Origin: Sphaerolaimus hirsutus
Lineage: Eukaryota; Nematoda; Chromadorea; Monhysterida; Sphaerolaimidae
NCBI GenBank assembly: GCA_964036195.1
Contig: OZ038452.1
Coordinates: forward strand, 27,973,785-28,037,784
Reading direction: 5' to 3'
Length of the DNA: 64,000 bases
Shown here: in pieces, positions 63,298 through 64,000 of the stretch
How the letters are laid out: each line of letters opens with the position of its first letter
How positions within the stretch are numbered: position 1 is the stretch's first letter
Made by a program: the position numbers and the translations under genes
Notes under the pieces: generated by a model
Told to the model about the DNA's origin: nothing
Databases searched by the model: none
What the model saw: only the letters and a program-made list of their open reading frames with translations

Positions 63298-63595
63298 TAT
63301 CTTGAAAAATCACATGTCTGATTTATTGCTGGGAAAAGTCTGCGCGTATGTTGATTTGTGTGGACAATTAATTGTTTGTAAAAATCTGAGAATGTCGCGG
63401 CGCAGTCATGCATAATAGTGTTATCAATACAAATATAATGAAAATTATTTACGTTCCTATTTATTTTTTATTAAATTGCCAGGAAAACAGCCGAGTTAAT
63501 GTCGCACTGAATATGTAATGAATATTTACTACAACATAAATAATTAGGTAGGCAGATCCCGCACTCTGTCAATTGACAAAAATAAATAATACTTA

Positions 63596-64000
63596 AGCTG
63601 CGTTTACACTGCGACGCTTGTGCCGACAATTCGAAAAGTGAAAAAGTTCCATAATTTTGGAATAAAGTTCCATATCTGCAAGAAAATGCAGTGAAGTATA
63701 CTCACTAGTTAACTGCACTCACATGCCAATTTGCAGATAAATCGTCCATGTTCTTTCCAGAGTTATGAGCATTTTAAAAGTATTTCGGTTTTCGATCCAA
63801 AAAAGCGAACCGACAAGCGAAATATTCTTGAAAAGGCTTATAACTCTGGAACGACATGGACGATTTATCTGCAAATTGGCATGTGAGTGCACTTAACTAG
63901 TGAGTATGCTTCACTGCATTTTCTTGCAGATATGGAACTTTATTCCAAAATTATGAAACTTTTTAAAATTGTCGGCACAAGTCGCAGTGTAAACGCAGCT
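63596..64000. mobile_element. TIR element AGCTGCGTTTACACTGCGAC reaching the window edge
   Basis: The left end AGCTGCGTTTACACTGCGAC is the exact reverse complement of the last 20 bases of the window. The arms of about 180 bp pair with high identity (ATGGACGATTTATCTGCAAA and its complement). The right boundary coincides with the window end, so the flank is unknown. Confidence 0.75.

Noticed and set aside
1-64000. tRNA, rRNA or snRNA genes
   Set aside because: I looked for tRNA-like A/B boxes and obvious rRNA motifs while reading and found none I could support; a covariance-model search would be decisive.

Overview
The window is nuclear DNA from an invertebrate animal. Its genes are split by GT-AG introns and code for animal proteins (LIN-7, carnitine palmitoyltransferase 2, the complex I assembly factor NDUFAF3, an ionotropic-receptor-like channel). 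It also holds a BEL/Pao LTR element, a group known from animals. Ionotropic receptors (IRs) point to a protostome. I cannot name the species; a nematode or another ecdysozoan is a guess. The sequence is AT-rich, has a 200-base N gap (38005-38204), and is mostly transposon sequence.

Layout. 1-10,722: no gene, only nested non-autonomous DNA elements. 10,723-15,740 (minus): a complete six-exon lin-7 gene (202 aa) whose last intron is enlarged by a hAT-like element lying exactly on the splice acceptor. 18,318-24,005 (minus): parts of an IR-like channel gene, with a four-layer transposon nest (19,978-22,381) between two of its exons. 26,722-27,473 (plus): two exons of an unidentified gene. 27,606-30,215: two large foldback elements. 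31,572-40,417 (plus): a complete twelve-exon CPT2 gene (710 aa). 41,759-60,428 (plus): a complete four-exon NDUFAF3 gene (187 aa). Its third intron (about 16.3 kb) holds a BEL/Pao element with env-like and overprinted 3' ORFs (46,072-59,745). 60,904-62,491 (plus): two exons of an unidentified gene. 62,800-64,000: terminal-inverted-repeat (TIR) elements.

The host genes fit one theme: CPT2 acts in mitochondrial fatty-acid oxidation and NDUFAF3 in complex I assembly. They sit head to tail about 1.3 kb apart, but I see no proof of co-transcription.

Most interesting are transposons acting on gene structure. (1) CPT2 introns 8 and 9 are inverted-repeat elements with the splice sites at their ends (introner-like); intron 9 belongs to a family dispersed through the window. 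(2) The hAT-like insertion in lin-7 duplicated the acceptor itself and placed its own pyrimidine-rich end next to it. (3) A set of hAT-like elements with clear 8-9 bp target duplications has conserved ends, but each has a core built from a different short word. (4) The BEL element has a tandem, truncated structure and overlapping Arg-rich, RS-like and acidic 3' ORFs.
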